Assembly: GCA_000155695.1 (NCBI GenBank)
Contig: DS990592.1
Span: forward strand, 1,140,232 to 1,204,231
From: Verrucomicrobiia bacterium DG1235
Lineage (GTDB): Bacteria; Verrucomicrobiota; Verrucomicrobiia; Opitutales; Opitutaceae
Reading direction: 5' to 3'
Length of the DNA: 64,000 nt
Position numbers and translations under genes: made by a program. How positions within the stretch are numbered: the stretch's first letter is position 1; the number at the start of each line of letters is the position of its first letter. Below are positions 22,414-31,990 of this stretch, in pieces. Below the pieces are notes generated by a model. It made no database searches. It was not told the origin of the DNA and saw nothing but the letters and a program-made list of their open reading frames with translations.

Positions 22414-22682
22414 TTTTTTGAGTTGATCTCCTTGAGCGCCTCGATGTCGAGCATGCGCTCGGCCACCATCCTCTTGAGCTTGGCGTTCTCGGCCTCCAGC
22501 TCCTTCAGCCTTCGCAGGTGGACCGCGTCCATCCCCGCGTACTGGTTGCGCCAGCGGTAGAAGGTGCCGGCGGATATGTTGTGCTTGCGAAGGATCTCCG
22601 CCACGGGCGTACCGCCCTCGGCGTCGCGCAGGATGCGCACGATCTCCTCCTCCTTGTATCGTTTGCCTTTTCCTCGGCTCAT
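22398..22682 (-). CDS. IS3-family transposase OrfA (copy 2)
   Basis: It is 94 residues long, with the same translation as the OrfA of copy 1: a helix-turn-helix followed by a leucine-zipper-like helix. It supplies DNA binding and, fused to OrfB by frameshifting, the active transposase. Confidence 0.93.
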   Translation of the reverse strand: MSRGKGKRYKEEEIVRILRDAEGGTPVAEILRKHNISAGTFYRWRNQYAGMDAVHLRRLKELEAENAKLKRMVAERMLDIEALKEINSKNWSSP

Positions 22683-22722
22683 ATGGTCTTCCTTTCATGT
22701 TGATCACGGGAAGACTCTCAAC

Positions 22723-23688
22723 TCAAATGGCTCTGTTTACGGGGAGCAGGTCACCACCCATCGCCCCCATCGGAAGGGCAATCATCAAGCTAAGACCGAC
22801 GACCTTTTCCTCGGACTTGATGAGGAACCCAATTAGCAAGCCCGAAGAAGCCCCAACCCAGGAAAAAACCAATAGCAGTAAGGCGATAGCCGGCGCTTGA
22901 TCTCCCATGTTAACGCCAAACGCAAACTGTCCAAGTATCATGAATACAGCTATTTGGACGCAAGCGAGAAGCATCAAACCAAAGAGTTTTCCTCCCAACA
23001 GTTCGACACGCCCGATAGGACTTATACTCAACCGACGCAGAATTCCAGCTCTCCTCTCGTTCGCTATCGACGCGCCTCCAAAAACCATGAGATTCAATAG
23101 CAGATAGGTAACCAAGTTTCCCGGAAGAGATTGATTCATGCCAACAGGGATTGGCTTTCTCCCAGCAAACCGAGCCTCAAGCCTCACCGGATTATCCCGT
23201 AACATCACCTCTTTCAAAGCCTCTTCCACTATAGGCATATCAGCGCCGTACGCTGTCGCATGCTCGACCAGATATCCGTTAAACGCGACCGCCGCCCGGA
23301 ATAGGCTAACCTCCACTAGCATCGACCGCGCATCGTCGATACCCTCCATTTTGTACGCTTCAAAAACCGATTGCTTCTTCGATAAAATGCTGTCCGTGAA
23401 GTCCACCGGTATCGTAATCCCTCGTTTCGCATCTTCTTTCCTATCTTCACCTACCGGACGCACACCCTCTTGCCCCAATGTCTCCAAGAAAAGTAGACTT
23501 AAAAAACCCGTATCCAGATTTTCAACATATATCTCTGGACGGGCGTTCTCAGCCTCGCTCGGAGCTCGAGAAGTAAAACTCATAAAATAGGCGAAGGCCA
23601 AAGGCATAGCAAAGAGCCAAAAATACGAACTCTTGTCTCTGAACACGAGTCGAATGTCGTTGAGACCGATGTGAAACAACCGGCTCAT
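22723..23688 (-). pseudogene. ABC-2 type exporter permease, 3' end removed by IS copy 2
   Basis: The 321-residue frame has the ABC-2 permease layout: an N-terminal membrane helix (YFWLFAMPLAFAYFMSF), a long extracytoplasmic domain (about 45-190), then helices from about 195 (NLVTYLLLNLMVFGGASIANERRAGILRRLSISPIGRVELLGGKL). The native sequence stops at 22754 (GAMGG); the last residues DLLPVNRAI are read from the insertion sequence. About 60-80 residues with the last helices of the family are missing, so the transporter is probably inactive. The start overlaps the stop of the upstream permease gene by four bases. Confidence 0.85.
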
Positions 23689-24983
23689 CCGACGCCTCCA
23701 TTTCTCTGCACTCGCTTATGAAAGATGAACGAAGAAGCGACAATGCTAACACCGCCAAAAACGAGCAGCTTTATTGCATCGCCTACCCAAGGCACATCCG
23801 CCGCTCCGGTTTGCATTGCTCGCGCCGGACCTATAAACCAAGCAGTCGGAAGAAAAGGCGTGATATAATTCTGAACGAAACCTGGAAGAATCTCCGACTG
23901 AATCATACCGCCCCCCAACAAGGCAATTCCAATTAAGACAAATACGTTGATCGTATCCGCCCGTTTCTCCTTTCCGGCGAAACTTGCGATAAGGCTCGTC
24001 AAGCCAGCTCCACAAACGGCATAGCAAAACAGTAGCGAAGACACGGCAACCGGCTCCCGCCACTCGAAACGGAATACAAGAGAGCTCCCCCAAAACATGA
24101 CGACCGCCGCAATTAACAAAACCGTCACAACAAGTATCGCTTTCTCAACTACAAATACTAAAGTCCCGTTGCGAATGGAAGAGAAGCGCCGCAAAGTGCC
24201 AAACCTTCCTTCTCTGTAAATATCACTCGTCACATTGCTGGCGATCATGAGCAAAAACGTCGCTCCCAAACCCACGTAAACAAAAGCGAATAAGTCAAAG
24301 CCCGAACCACTCTCCTCTTTCTCCGCGTCTGCGAGTGTTTCACTCTCGAACCAGACTAAAGGCGGATTCAAATACTCTTTGATCGATTCGAGTCGGACCA
24401 TCGTGTCCGCCCAAACACCAGCAAGAACCACGGCGTTCGAATAAAACGCGTCCTCGCTCAGCCCTTCATTCAAGACTTTCCTTAGTTCAACCAAGTCGTC
24501 ACGAAAACTCCGTGACACCGCATTCAGGACCGTAATTAAAGCCTCGATGCCCTCTTCCACAATCGCCGGATAAACCGACTGAGCAGGGTTCTTTACTAGC
24601 TCGATCTCCACGACCTCACCTCCACCAAAAAATCGATCCGTCATCCCTTTGGGAAAAATCAGCGCCGCGCTCAGCTCTCCCTCTGCTAGCATCGCCAGAG
24701 CCTCTTCCCTATCCAGCAAATAAATATCCAAGTGCTCAGCCATCTCCGGATTTCCCGTCGCTCCTTCAAGTAGTTGAGTCAGTCCGGACTCATCCTCGTC
24801 CACGATCGCTATCTTTATTGGCGCCATCCCGCTGCTGCCGCCGCTCGCGCTACCGCCAAAAGCCAAGCCAATCATAGTGACCAGAAGCAGCGAGATACCG
24901 ATTTGAATCAGTATCGCCGTCGGTTTCCTCCGGATCCGTAGCAAGTCCTTTGACAACAATGTAAATAGCAGTCGCATCACCAC
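23685..24983 (-). CDS. ABC-2 type exporter permease
   Basis: The 432-residue protein has an N-terminal helix (TAILIQIGISLLLVTMIGLAF, about 23-43), a large extracytoplasmic domain (about 50-235) with IAIVDEDESGLTQLLEGATGNPEM and AALIFPKGMTDRFF, and a C-terminal group of about five helices from residue 235. This is the ABC-2 (YhgE/LnrM-like) exporter layout. It is the middle gene of an ATPase-permease-permease operon whose second permease has lost its end. Such three-gene exporters often expel peptides, lipids or antibiotics; the substrate here is unknown. Confidence 0.88.
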   Translation of the reverse strand: MVMRLLFTLLSKDLLRIRRKPTAILIQIGISLLLVTMIGLAFGGSASGGSSGMAPIKIAIVDEDESGLTQLLEGATGNPEMAEHLDIYLLDREEALAMLAEGELSAALIFPKGMTDRFFGGGEVVEIELVKNPAQSVYPAIVEEGIEALITVLNAVSRSFRDDLVELRKVLNEGLSEDAFYSNAVVLAGVWADTMVRLESIKEYLNPPLVWFESETLADAEKEESGSGFDLFAFVYVGLGATFLLMIASNVTSDIYREGRFGTLRRFSSIRNGTLVFVVEKAILVVTVLLIAAVVMFWGSSLVFRFEWREPVAVSSLLFCYAVCGAGLTSLIASFAGKEKRADTINVFVLIGIALLGGGMIQSEILPGFVQNYITPFLPTAWFIGPARAMQTGAADVPWVGDAIKLLVFGGVSIVASSFIFHKRVQRNGGVG

Positions 24984-25915
24984 TACTCCCTTAAATCCCT
25001 ACCAGTGAGCTTCAGAAACGCGTCATTTAAACTAGGACGCTTCAAGGTCACGTTCTGCAATCGGACGGGCAATGCGAGCAGCTTCTTGAGTCCTTCAGCT
25101 GGATCGCCGTTACCTTCTGTCGCCACCGTCATTTGCGTATCCGTTCTTTGGATAATTCGAAACGACTTCGAAAAATCTCCCCATGCTTCAGGGACCTCAT
25201 CTTTGAAAGCCCCTTCCAAAACAAAAAGCTGGTCGTGCCCCACGCCCTTTTGCAGTTCGCTCAAAGTGCCTTCCGTCAAGAGGCGTCCCTTATCGATAAT
25301 TCCGATACGATCACACAAAGTCTCAGCTTCCTCCAAATAATGCGTTGTGTAGAGAATTCCGCTGCCTTCCTTAACAAGTTCGCGAATATACTCTAGAATC
25401 TTGTTCCGAGCCTGCGGATCGATTCCGACCGTCGGTTCATCCAACAGAATCAGCTTCGGCCGGTGCATCAGGGCGCAGCCCAGATTGATGCGACGCTTCA
25501 TTCCGCCAGAATATTTGGATACAAGCTCTCCCGCCCGCTCGGCAAGCGATAGTGACTCAAGCAGCTCGACCGCCCGAATCTTAGCTTCCCGTGAACTCAT
25601 GCCCGCTACCTTTCCCCAAAACTCCAGATTTTCCCTTCCAGAGAGCTCCTCGTACAAAGCGAGATCCTGGGGAACCACCCCCATCAGTTGCCGAGCCTCC
25701 TGCGGTCTCGACCAAAATCGACTCCCATTTATCCAGACATCCCCGCCATCCGCTTTCAACAATCCGCAGGCCATGGAAATAGTGGTAGTCTTGCCAGCTC
25801 CGTTCGGCCCCAAGAGTCCATAGATCTCGCCCTCGTTCACTTCAAAGCTCACTCCATCCACCGCGAGCAATTCCCCAAACCGCTTAGACAGAGACTCAGT
25901 CTTTAATAAACTCAT
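24983..25915 (-). CDS. ABC exporter ATP-binding protein
   Basis: The 310-residue protein has all the ABC ATPase motifs: Walker A G36-PNGAGKTT44, a Q-loop in VVPQDLALYEELSGREN, the signature Y-S-G-G-M-K-R-R near 135-142, Walker B LILLDEP and the H-loop TTHYLEEAE. The C-terminal 80 residues resemble the DUF4162-type extension of drug-exporter ATPases. It couples ATP hydrolysis to the two ABC-2 permeases downstream. It is the first gene of the operon. Confidence 0.92.
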   Translation of the reverse strand: MSLLKTESLSKRFGELLAVDGVSFEVNEGEIYGLLGPNGAGKTTTISMACGLLKADGGDVWINGSRFWSRPQEARQLMGVVPQDLALYEELSGRENLEFWGKVAGMSSREAKIRAVELLESLSLAERAGELVSKYSGGMKRRINLGCALMHRPKLILLDEPTVGIDPQARNKILEYIRELVKEGSGILYTTHYLEEAETLCDRIGIIDKGRLLTEGTLSELQKGVGHDQLFVLEGAFKDEVPEAWGDFSKSFRIIQRTDTQMTVATEGNGDPAEGLKKLLALPVRLQNVTLKRPSLNDAFLKLTGRDLRE

Positions 25916-26427
25916 ATCGGCAATTTTTAACTAATTATATAAGCGCTCGAAAACGACACTACCAAACGAAAGGCTCTATAAATTGTTTCGTTGAAACCTT
26001 TCACAAACGCCGCTCTCCTTCGAGTATCAAATTTTACCCGCAGCCGTATCATAAGTTACAAATAAGATCAGTATAATTCGGGTATAAAACTGGAAATCCT
26101 GATAATACCAAAGCGAACCAAACAATATAATAAGAAAGAGTAACTGACCCGAATTATAAATCTAATAGCATCTCCTAAACAACACAAGAAAGGTTCGATG
26201 TAATCCTGCCAAATTAAACGCAGCTTGATTTCGATAAAAAACAGGGGCGGCGATCTAATTCGCACCCGAAAAAAGCAGGTGCAGCGAGACTTGCACCCAT
26301 AGCCGAAAGAGCCCCAGAATCGAGAGTTCGTGGACTCGTCGAATAATCTCCCCGACATAAATTACTTCAAAACCACGAAAAGCTAGGCCAATGTCCCGAA
26401 ACACGATCGCCGCCTCCAACTGTACTA
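25916..26427. other. Intergenic region, no gene seen
   Basis: These 512 bases separate the divergent ABC operon and the PrsW-like gene and should hold both promoters. A 96-codon minus-strand frame (26068-26358) has Cys/Phe-rich, non-family-like sequence and is not accepted. I see no RNA gene or clear repeat. Confidence 0.5.
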
Positions 26428-28029
26428 ATGAATGACAAACAACTGTTCCTCCTAACGCGAAGCTCGAGCTTCCTCTGGAAATGCGCGCTCGGCATGCTCG
26501 TCCTCTTCCTAGCGCTTGCTTCCCTCCTTTGGATCGTCAAACCGCGGAACCAAGAAATCTCCTACGACGACCTCTTCATCCTCACAGAGGGCCAAGAGTC
26601 TGAGATCGCAATCAACACCAAAAAATACGCCGAAATACTGCAAGCCGAGCTCTTCCAGGCCTCGCCCCTTGAAGACAAGCTGTACGCCCTCAAATACCTC
26701 CTAGCGATCTACTCCGGAACCAGCGTCGATTTGATCCCCTCGGCAGAGCAACTGCCTCAGCTCAAGGATGAGGAGTATCAAGTTCTAAAGGCCTACAGCC
26801 AGGCCTTGCTAGCCCCAAGCGCGCCTCAAGACAATTCCTCTCCAGCAGAGCTCTTAGCCCTCGCGCAACGCGATCCTCCGCTACCCTACGCGAACTATGC
26901 CCTCTCCCTTTTCTATTCCTCCACTGCCAACACGGAAAAGGCCATCGCAGCGGCCAAGTCGGAAATTGCCGCCTACCCATCGAGCGCATCTCGATTGCTT
27001 CTCGTCGATATCCTAAGCGTTCATCAAAGGTACGAAGAAATTGAAGAGCTCCTAGCGGACCCTGAATTCGAGCCTCTGGTCGATAGTTTCCTTCGACGCG
27101 ATATCGCTCTAACGAGGATGGACTGGCCGGTATTGATAAAAACCTTACTGCCAATCGCATACGAAGACACCTCCCTAGCCATGGCGCTCCTAGCCCTTCT
27201 CACAGGCGCGTGCTGGACAGCCCTGCTCCTGCGATTCAGCGGCAAGCTCTCATGGAGCATTCCCGTTGTCTGGCTCACGATCCCAGCTCTCCTCCTCGGA
27301 GCCCTATCCGCCCACTTAACCATCCTTGCCATCTATTTGCAGGAAGAGCAGCTTGGTCTTTCCCGCGGCAACGAAATAATAGGCCAGGCCATCTACTGCT
27401 TTGCGGGAATTGGCCTACGTGAGGAACTCTTGAAGCTTCTTTGCTTCATCCCTCTCATTCCCTTTCTCATCAAGCGAAAAAACGAACTGGAAATACTAGT
27501 CGTCGCCAGTCTCGTAGGTCTTGGGTTCGCCGTGGAAGAGAACATCAGTTACTTCGAGCAAAGCCAAGGGATTGCCGCCATAGGCCGATTCATAACCGCG
27601 AACTTCTTTCATCTATCCCTGACAGGTCTCTGCGGCCTTACGCTTACTCAAGCAATTATCTTCCGCGGATCCGCCATCAATACCGCCGTTTCTACCTTCG
27701 GAATTGCAGTACTCGCGCACGGAGCCTACGACGCATTCATCATCATCCCTGAATTGGGCGAATACTCTTTCGCTACCATTATAGTATTCATCCTCATTTC
27801 CTACCAATACTTCTCCTGGATCCGCCACCTGCGTCCCGTATGGAACGATCCTATCAGCATATCCGCTCAGTTCACCTTCAGCCTGGTTCTCATATTCGGA
27901 GCCTCCTACCTCCTGCTCTCGTGGGAGCGCGGCCCTTTTGAATCCATCGCCCCACTGACGGAAGAGGTCCTTGGACTAGCAATTCTATTGGTCATGTTTT
28001 ATCGAGAAATCCCAGAGGAAGTTATATAA
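26428..28029 (+). CDS. PrsW-family intramembrane metalloprotease with N-terminal repeat domain
   Basis: The 533-residue protein has one membrane helix (about 17-36), a soluble helical region (about 50-245, TPR-like phrasing such as LKAYSQALLAPSAPQDN and KAIAAAKSEIAAYPSSASRLLLVDIL), then about eight membrane helices. The PrsW motifs are present: R-E332-E333-LLK, F-A-V-E370-E371-N-I-S-Y-F-E, H395 in NFFHLSLTG and H431-G-A-Y-D435. PrsW proteases cut membrane-bound regulators such as anti-sigma factors. No anti-sigma gene is beside it, so the target is unknown. The soluble domain may sense or recruit a partner. Confidence 0.85.
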   Translation: MNDKQLFLLTRSSSFLWKCALGMLVLFLALASLLWIVKPRNQEISYDDLFILTEGQESEIAINTKKYAEILQAELFQASPLEDKLYALKYLLAIYSGTSVDLIPSAEQLPQLKDEEYQVLKAYSQALLAPSAPQDNSSPAELLALAQRDPPLPYANYALSLFYSSTANTEKAIAAAKSEIAAYPSSASRLLLVDILSVHQRYEEIEELLADPEFEPLVDSFLRRDIALTRMDWPVLIKTLLPIAYEDTSLAMALLALLTGACWTALLLRFSGKLSWSIPVVWLTIPALLLGALSAHLTILAIYLQEEQLGLSRGNEIIGQAIYCFAGIGLREELLKLLCFIPLIPFLIKRKNELEILVVASLVGLGFAVEENISYFEQSQGIAAIGRFITANFFHLSLTGLCGLTLTQAIIFRGSAINTAVSTFGIAVLAHGAYDAFIIIPELGEYSFATIIVFILISYQYFSWIRHLRPVWNDPISISAQFTFSLVLIFGASYLLLSWERGPFESIAPLTEEVLGLAILLVMFYREIPEEVI

Positions 28030-28058
28030 ATTGCCTTCTCAACCTATAAATTTCTGAA

Positions 28059-29303
28059 ATGATACGAGCTATCACCGCAGCAGCACTGACTCTCCTTCTT
28101 CATGCTTCGAGTTTCCTCACATCCGCGCAGGAGCTCAAACCTCCGCTGCTATTCAACCATCAGATCATCGAACCACCCGAATCAGTTCATTCGTTCGGCA
28201 TCGAAGACGCCGCCCTTTTCGAAGATGGGTCCATCGTGATCAGTACATTCGACAACACCTACTACCGAAACGAATTCGGGGCATGGAAAACTCCTCCTTC
28301 ACCACTGAGATGGACCGTCCAGGCGACCGAGGTAATAGGAGGTTTTGATACTGGAAGCAACCGGCCCGCCGTGTGGTTTCCGAACGATCCAGATAACGAA
28401 TACACAGTGCTCGAAAATGAGAATCTAACTCCACTTGGAGTAGCGGATAATGGAACGATGCTACTGTTGCACGAAACCAACCTCGACTTCTACCTCTGGT
28501 CTAACCTCGAACTAAAGCCCGTGATTGAGGTTTATCCGGCTCTCGGCGAACTTGCAGACAACCTACGCTACATTCAGCCAGATGGTAAGCTTTACGGCTT
28601 CACGAAACCGACATCCGAAACCTTCGTCCCTTTCACATTCTCGCAAGGCGTCATAACCACACACGACGCATTAACGCTCTCATCAACTCAAATTCTCGCT
28701 ATCGAGGCTCACAGCCCTTTCGGCAACATCCTGTCCGCCCCGAAAGATGCGGCTCTCGCTGTCTGGGGCCCGGCTTTCGATCAAGTCGTATTGCTTCAAA
28801 GCATTGAACCGAAATCTATTAACGATCTCGGCGAGTCGCTCGGTATCCTCGACCGCGGGCTCAGCAGTATTCTAGACAAGGCTTTATATTGGAATTTCGA
28901 GGACGGTTACCTCGATCTCGATACCTTGATTCTAAAGCAGTCCAGTCTAGACAACATTCACTTTTATAATCCCATGTCGATCAACAACGATCGCTCTATA
29001 CTCGCCTGGGGCGTGAGGTTGAACGAGTTCTCAAGAGTATCCGAACTCTACCTACTCAAACCGTTTGACCCCAAGAGTCATGTCGACCTCAGTTTCGCCT
29101 TCGAATCAAACGGACTAATAGACATCACGGCTCTTCCTCATTTTTCTAGTTCCAGCGTCATTGTCAAAGCCAGCTCCGACCTGAAAAATTGGCAAACCAT
29201 CGAACCGCAAAGTTCAACCAAGTCTGGCCCAACCCACCACCTCAAACTAGACTCAAGCTCTCATCCCGGCTTCTACAAAATCGCAGCGATCCCTGAAGAC
29301 TAA
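28059..29303 (+). CDS. Exported hypothetical protein
   Basis: The 414-residue protein has a signal peptide (ITAAALTLLLHASSFLTSAQ, about 3-23). The central part contains repeated short beta motifs (EDGSIVISTF, DNGTMLLLHE, PDGKLYGFTKPT, NDLGESLGILDRG) like the HAF/propeller-type proteins. The last 60 residues (SVIVKASSDLKNWQTIEPQSS...SHPGFYKIAAIP) are the Verrucomicrobia-style C-terminal domain seen in many secreted proteins. The function is unknown. It follows the PrsW-like gene by 29 bases and may share its transcript. Confidence 0.75.
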   Translation: MIRAITAAALTLLLHASSFLTSAQELKPPLLFNHQIIEPPESVHSFGIEDAALFEDGSIVISTFDNTYYRNEFGAWKTPPSPLRWTVQATEVIGGFDTGSNRPAVWFPNDPDNEYTVLENENLTPLGVADNGTMLLLHETNLDFYLWSNLELKPVIEVYPALGELADNLRYIQPDGKLYGFTKPTSETFVPFTFSQGVITTHDALTLSSTQILAIEAHSPFGNILSAPKDAALAVWGPAFDQVVLLQSIEPKSINDLGESLGILDRGLSSILDKALYWNFEDGYLDLDTLILKQSSLDNIHFYNPMSINNDRSILAWGVRLNEFSRVSELYLLKPFDPKSHVDLSFAFESNGLIDITALPHFSSSSVIVKASSDLKNWQTIEPQSSTKSGPTHHLKLDSSSHPGFYKIAAIPED

Positions 29304-29336
29304 GGAAAGCCTCCGATAAATCGACATCCTGCTAAC

Positions 29337-29930
29337 ATGGACTGGGAACGAAGTTACCAAAACAATGAAATACCTTGGGAAAAAGGCCAACCCGCGCCTC
29401 CACTTGTTGAATACTTGGAGAAAAACAAAATAAGTGGTCACGTTCTAGTACCCGGCTGCGGCACTGGCCACGACGTCCGCCTCCTCGCCTCCCGAGGCTG
29501 CCACACGCATGGCATCGACATTTCCTCCACAGCCATTGATCTCGCTCATCAATATCCGAAACCCGAATTCGGGACCGCGACTTACCGCTTAGTCGACTTC
29601 CTCGCATCCGACAACAATCTGCCAACTAGGCACTACGACTTCGTGGTCGAGCATACCTGTTTCTGCGCCATCCAACCAAGCCAAAGAAGCGCCTACATCA
29701 AAGCGGTTCACCGCTCGCTCAAGCCTGGCGGTTACTTGCTCGCCATACTCTTTACTCACTTGGAAGAACCTGGCGGTCCCCCTTATTCAACTACCCCCGC
29801 TGAGATAGAGACCTATTTCACTCCGATGTTCACCATCGAACAATATTGGAGGCCCACTCGATTCCATGAAGGACGCGATAATGAGGAAAGCATGTACCTC
29901 ATGAAACGCCGCGACTTAAGCAAACACTAA
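29337..29930 (+). CDS. TPMT-like SAM-dependent methyltransferase
   Basis: The 197-residue protein starts DWERSYQNNEIPWEKGQPAPPLVEYLE, the typical N-terminal of the thiopurine methyltransferase (TPMT) group, with the SAM loop LVPGCGTGHDVRLLASRG, the acidic residue in HGIDISSTAI, and VEHTCFCAIQPSQRSAYIKAVHRSLKPGGYLLAILF. Bacterial members methylate thiols, selenium, tellurium or sulfide; the substrate here is unknown. It is a short, complete protein of usual length. Confidence 0.87.
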   Translation: MDWERSYQNNEIPWEKGQPAPPLVEYLEKNKISGHVLVPGCGTGHDVRLLASRGCHTHGIDISSTAIDLAHQYPKPEFGTATYRLVDFLASDNNLPTRHYDFVVEHTCFCAIQPSQRSAYIKAVHRSLKPGGYLLAILFTHLEEPGGPPYSTTPAEIETYFTPMFTIEQYWRPTRFHEGRDNEESMYLMKRRDLSKH

Positions 29931-30035
29931 TGCTCACTTTCTTTCTCCGTATCCAAATACCGAATAACGATCATTCGAGCTCCTCCCGTTGACGGGATTG
30001 CTTTTAAACCGATAAGACCTGAAAAAAGAACCGAC

Positions 30036-30479
30036 TCAATTGTATGTCTTATCTAGTTCGCCCTTAGATTTCCAACTCACTACAGTATCTTGGTAGACGA
30101 GAAACTGAGTTTCAACAATCAGGGTAGATGTCTCAGGAGTGAGTACCGGTTCCAGCATTGGCCGGTATTCTCCTGTTATTGGATCAAAAAACGGAATCTC
30201 CTCCATCTCAGTTGCCTTGTACTGGACGTTTTTTGCCGAACTATTATAGACCCAAATCTCAAAACCCTCACGAGGAGGATCCACATCTACGACCCTTAAT
30301 GGCTCACCCAAGAGCTCGACAAGCTCCGACGTCGGAATCCCTTTGTATATCGTTACCACCCCGACGGGGTCTACGTTTTTTCCCGTCGTACTCGAAGTAG
30401 TCGTACAACCACCTGCCAGAACTATTGAGAAAATTGCTATCGTTAACTTCAAAGGGACATTCTTAGAGTACATGAGCAT
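30036..30479 (-). CDS. Lipoprotein with a BamE/SmpA-like domain
   Basis: The protein (about 147 residues from the ATG at 30479; 30473 is also possible) has a lipoprotein signal ending L-A-G-G-C (cleavage before Cys). The mature part has GVVTIYKGIPTSELVELLGEPLRVVDVDPPREGFEIWVYNSS, which resembles the small BamE/SmpA fold ('G....eV...lG.P......g....W.Y'). The role, perhaps outer-membrane assembly, is inferred only. Confidence 0.68.
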   Translation of the reverse strand: MLMYSKNVPLKLTIAIFSIVLAGGCTTTSSTTGKNVDPVGVVTIYKGIPTSELVELLGEPLRVVDVDPPREGFEIWVYNSSAKNVQYKATEMEEIPFFDPITGEYRPMLEPVLTPETSTLIVETQFLVYQDTVVSWKSKGELDKTYN

Positions 30480-30765
30480 CTTAGAAAACGGGTTGGAATT
30501 ATCGTAAAGGGGTAGATACAAAAAAGTACCCTTGAAACCTAAGACCTACTTCAACAATTCCTGACTTAAGGTCCTTAAAAATACGGCCCCCTTCTGGCTT
30601 TCAATGCAATCGATCTCAGTCTATCGATAGACCATTTGGTTCGCGAAACCACGCCATTCTAGTAATGCACAATCCAGTCCATTGAAACTACCATTTACGA
30701 AGCCGCCGCAATCTCTAAGAATGCTCGTGATTGCCTTTCAACCCGAAACCTCATGCTCTTCTTGA

Positions 30766-31302
30766 ATGTCCAGCACGAGATATATCGTAGATCGTCAAAT
30801 CCATCAGGACGTGATAGTGGACGCCGTCTCCGAGTGTCGTAGCTATCTCTGGATCGCTACCGCAGACATAAAGGACATGCACATCGCAAGGGGGCGAAAG
30901 GCAATTCCCTTCCTGCAGCGACTCTCCGAACTCGTTGACGAAGGAGTCTCCATTCGGCTGATACACGCCAAGGAACCGGGTCCCGCCTTTCGCGCTGATT
31001 TCGACCGATTTCCGAATTTGATCCAAGGCTTGGAAATGATCCTTTGCCCGCGGACCCACTTCAAGTCGGTTATCGTGGACGGCAAGGTCGCCTACTCGGG
31101 TAGCGCTAATCTTACCGGTGCAGGACTAGGCCTTAAAAGTAAGGACCGACGAAACTTCGAGGGAGGTATCTTCACCGATGATCCAGAGCTCTTAAGGCCT
31201 ATCATGCGACAATTCGACCAGCTGTGGATTGGAGATCACTGCTCGCTCTGTCAGCGAAAAGCTCACTGCGTCACCTATCACGAGCTCATCCATCCAGCGT
31301 AA
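30766..31302 (+). CDS. Phospholipase D-like protein with one HKD motif and a Cys cluster
   Basis: The 178-residue protein has one PLD motif, H98-F-K100-x4-D105 followed by SGSANLTGAGLG, and so is half the size of the usual two-motif enzymes; single-motif members act as dimers. The N-terminal part (YLWIATADIKDMHI, PFLQRLSELVDEGVSIRLIHAKEP) is the matching first half of a domain. The C-terminus carries C159-x2-C162-x5-C168 (DHCSLCQRKAHC), which could bind zinc. Nucleic acid or phospholipid could be the substrate; nothing nearby helps. Confidence 0.8.
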   Translation: MSSTRYIVDRQIHQDVIVDAVSECRSYLWIATADIKDMHIARGRKAIPFLQRLSELVDEGVSIRLIHAKEPGPAFRADFDRFPNLIQGLEMILCPRTHFKSVIVDGKVAYSGSANLTGAGLGLKSKDRRNFEGGIFTDDPELLRPIMRQFDQLWIGDHCSLCQRKAHCVTYHELIHPA

Positions 31303-31381
31303 CGCACTAGGTCAAAAACACTTCAATTCCAAGCGTCTCTCCAGCGGAAGACGCTCGGTCCAAATACTATACAATTCTTAG

Positions 31382-31990
31382 TTACCGGACCTCTATCTTG
31401 CGTTTTCTGCTTTGGCTAATGAGACTAAATAGCCCCAACAATCCTAGACTTAGCAATAAAGCAGTAGACGAAGTGTCAGGTACCGACTCAGGCTTAAGAA
31501 AGCCACGAATCTCTCCGTCAGAGGCAAATGAAGTATGAATATTCAAGTACGTTTTCCCTTCGCTAAGAGCAGTCGTCAGCGCTGCCTGGGCACCGGCAGC
31601 AGTCCCTCCAGAAGCCGTTAGGAAGCCTGGATTGTAGCTTGAGATCGCAGTTAGGTCAAAAGTTTGATCATAGGAGCCAGACGGGACACCTAGGGGAAAG
31701 GCAGGAAGATTTGGGACTTGAGTGGCGACTCCTGCTGTTCCTGAGCCCGCGACCGCTGTTGCAGCGTGAATGTGAGCCGCTTCCGTAATTCCCCACAATC
31801 CTGAAAAGCTACTCATCACCCGCATTGTATTTGCAACCTGATCGATCCATACATCTGCAGTGCCTACCGCGTCGGATAAGTTCGGAGGACTCGCCGACGC
31901 CCCATCCAACGTGGCGTTGAACTTAAGAACAATAGCATGCGAAAATGGGACGAAACAAATAACCGTGAGAAGAACTATAAACTTATGCAT
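31382..31990 (-). CDS. CHRD-domain protein with a VPDSG-CTERM-type sorting signal
   Basis: The 202-residue protein has a signal peptide (FIVLLTVICFVPFSHA, about 4-19), a CHRD domain (LKFNATLDGASASPPNLSDAVGTADVWIDQ...AAHIHAA...YLNIHTSFASDGEIRGFL), and a C-terminal tail VPDTSSTALLLSLGLLGLFSLI followed by basic SRKRK. The tail is the VPDSG-CTERM protein-sorting type known in Verrucomicrobia, processed by an exosortase. The domain is found in chordin and many bacterial surface proteins; its bacterial role is unclear. Confidence 0.88.
   Translation of the reverse strand: MHKFIVLLTVICFVPFSHAIVLKFNATLDGASASPPNLSDAVGTADVWIDQVANTMRVMSSFSGLWGITEAAHIHAATAVAGSGTAGVATQVPNLPAFPLGVPSGSYDQTFDLTAISSYNPGFLTASGGTAAGAQAALTTALSEGKTYLNIHTSFASDGEIRGFLKPESVPDTSSTALLLSLGLLGLFSLISQSRKRKIEVR

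Larger units (their letters stand above)
21480..22753 (-). mobile_element. IS3-family insertion sequence, IS407-type, copy 2 (1274 bp, inverted)
   Basis: It has the same length, ends and protein translations as copy 1, in the opposite orientation. The flanks are AGAT on the left and CCAC on the right, so there is no target duplication. The left flank is cassette DNA and the right flank is the interior of an ABC-2 permease gene. This pattern fits an adjacent deletion starting from the element, which removed the attC of the last cassette, any further cassettes and the end of the permease. Confidence 0.94.

Noticed and set aside
14971-22753. Inversion of the DNA between the two inverted IS3-family copies
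   Set aside because: Copy 1 keeps identical GACG duplications on both sides, and the cassettes between the copies have the same orientation as those outside, so recombination between the copies has not left an inversion.
26068-26358. 96-codon minus-strand frame between the ABC operon and the PrsW-like gene
   Set aside because: Cys/Phe-rich composition, no ribosome-binding site and no recognisable domain.
30522-30765. Small gene or RNA between the lipoprotein and the PLD-like gene
   Set aside because: No frame, hairpin or repeat of note; it is likely the promoter region of the two divergent genes.
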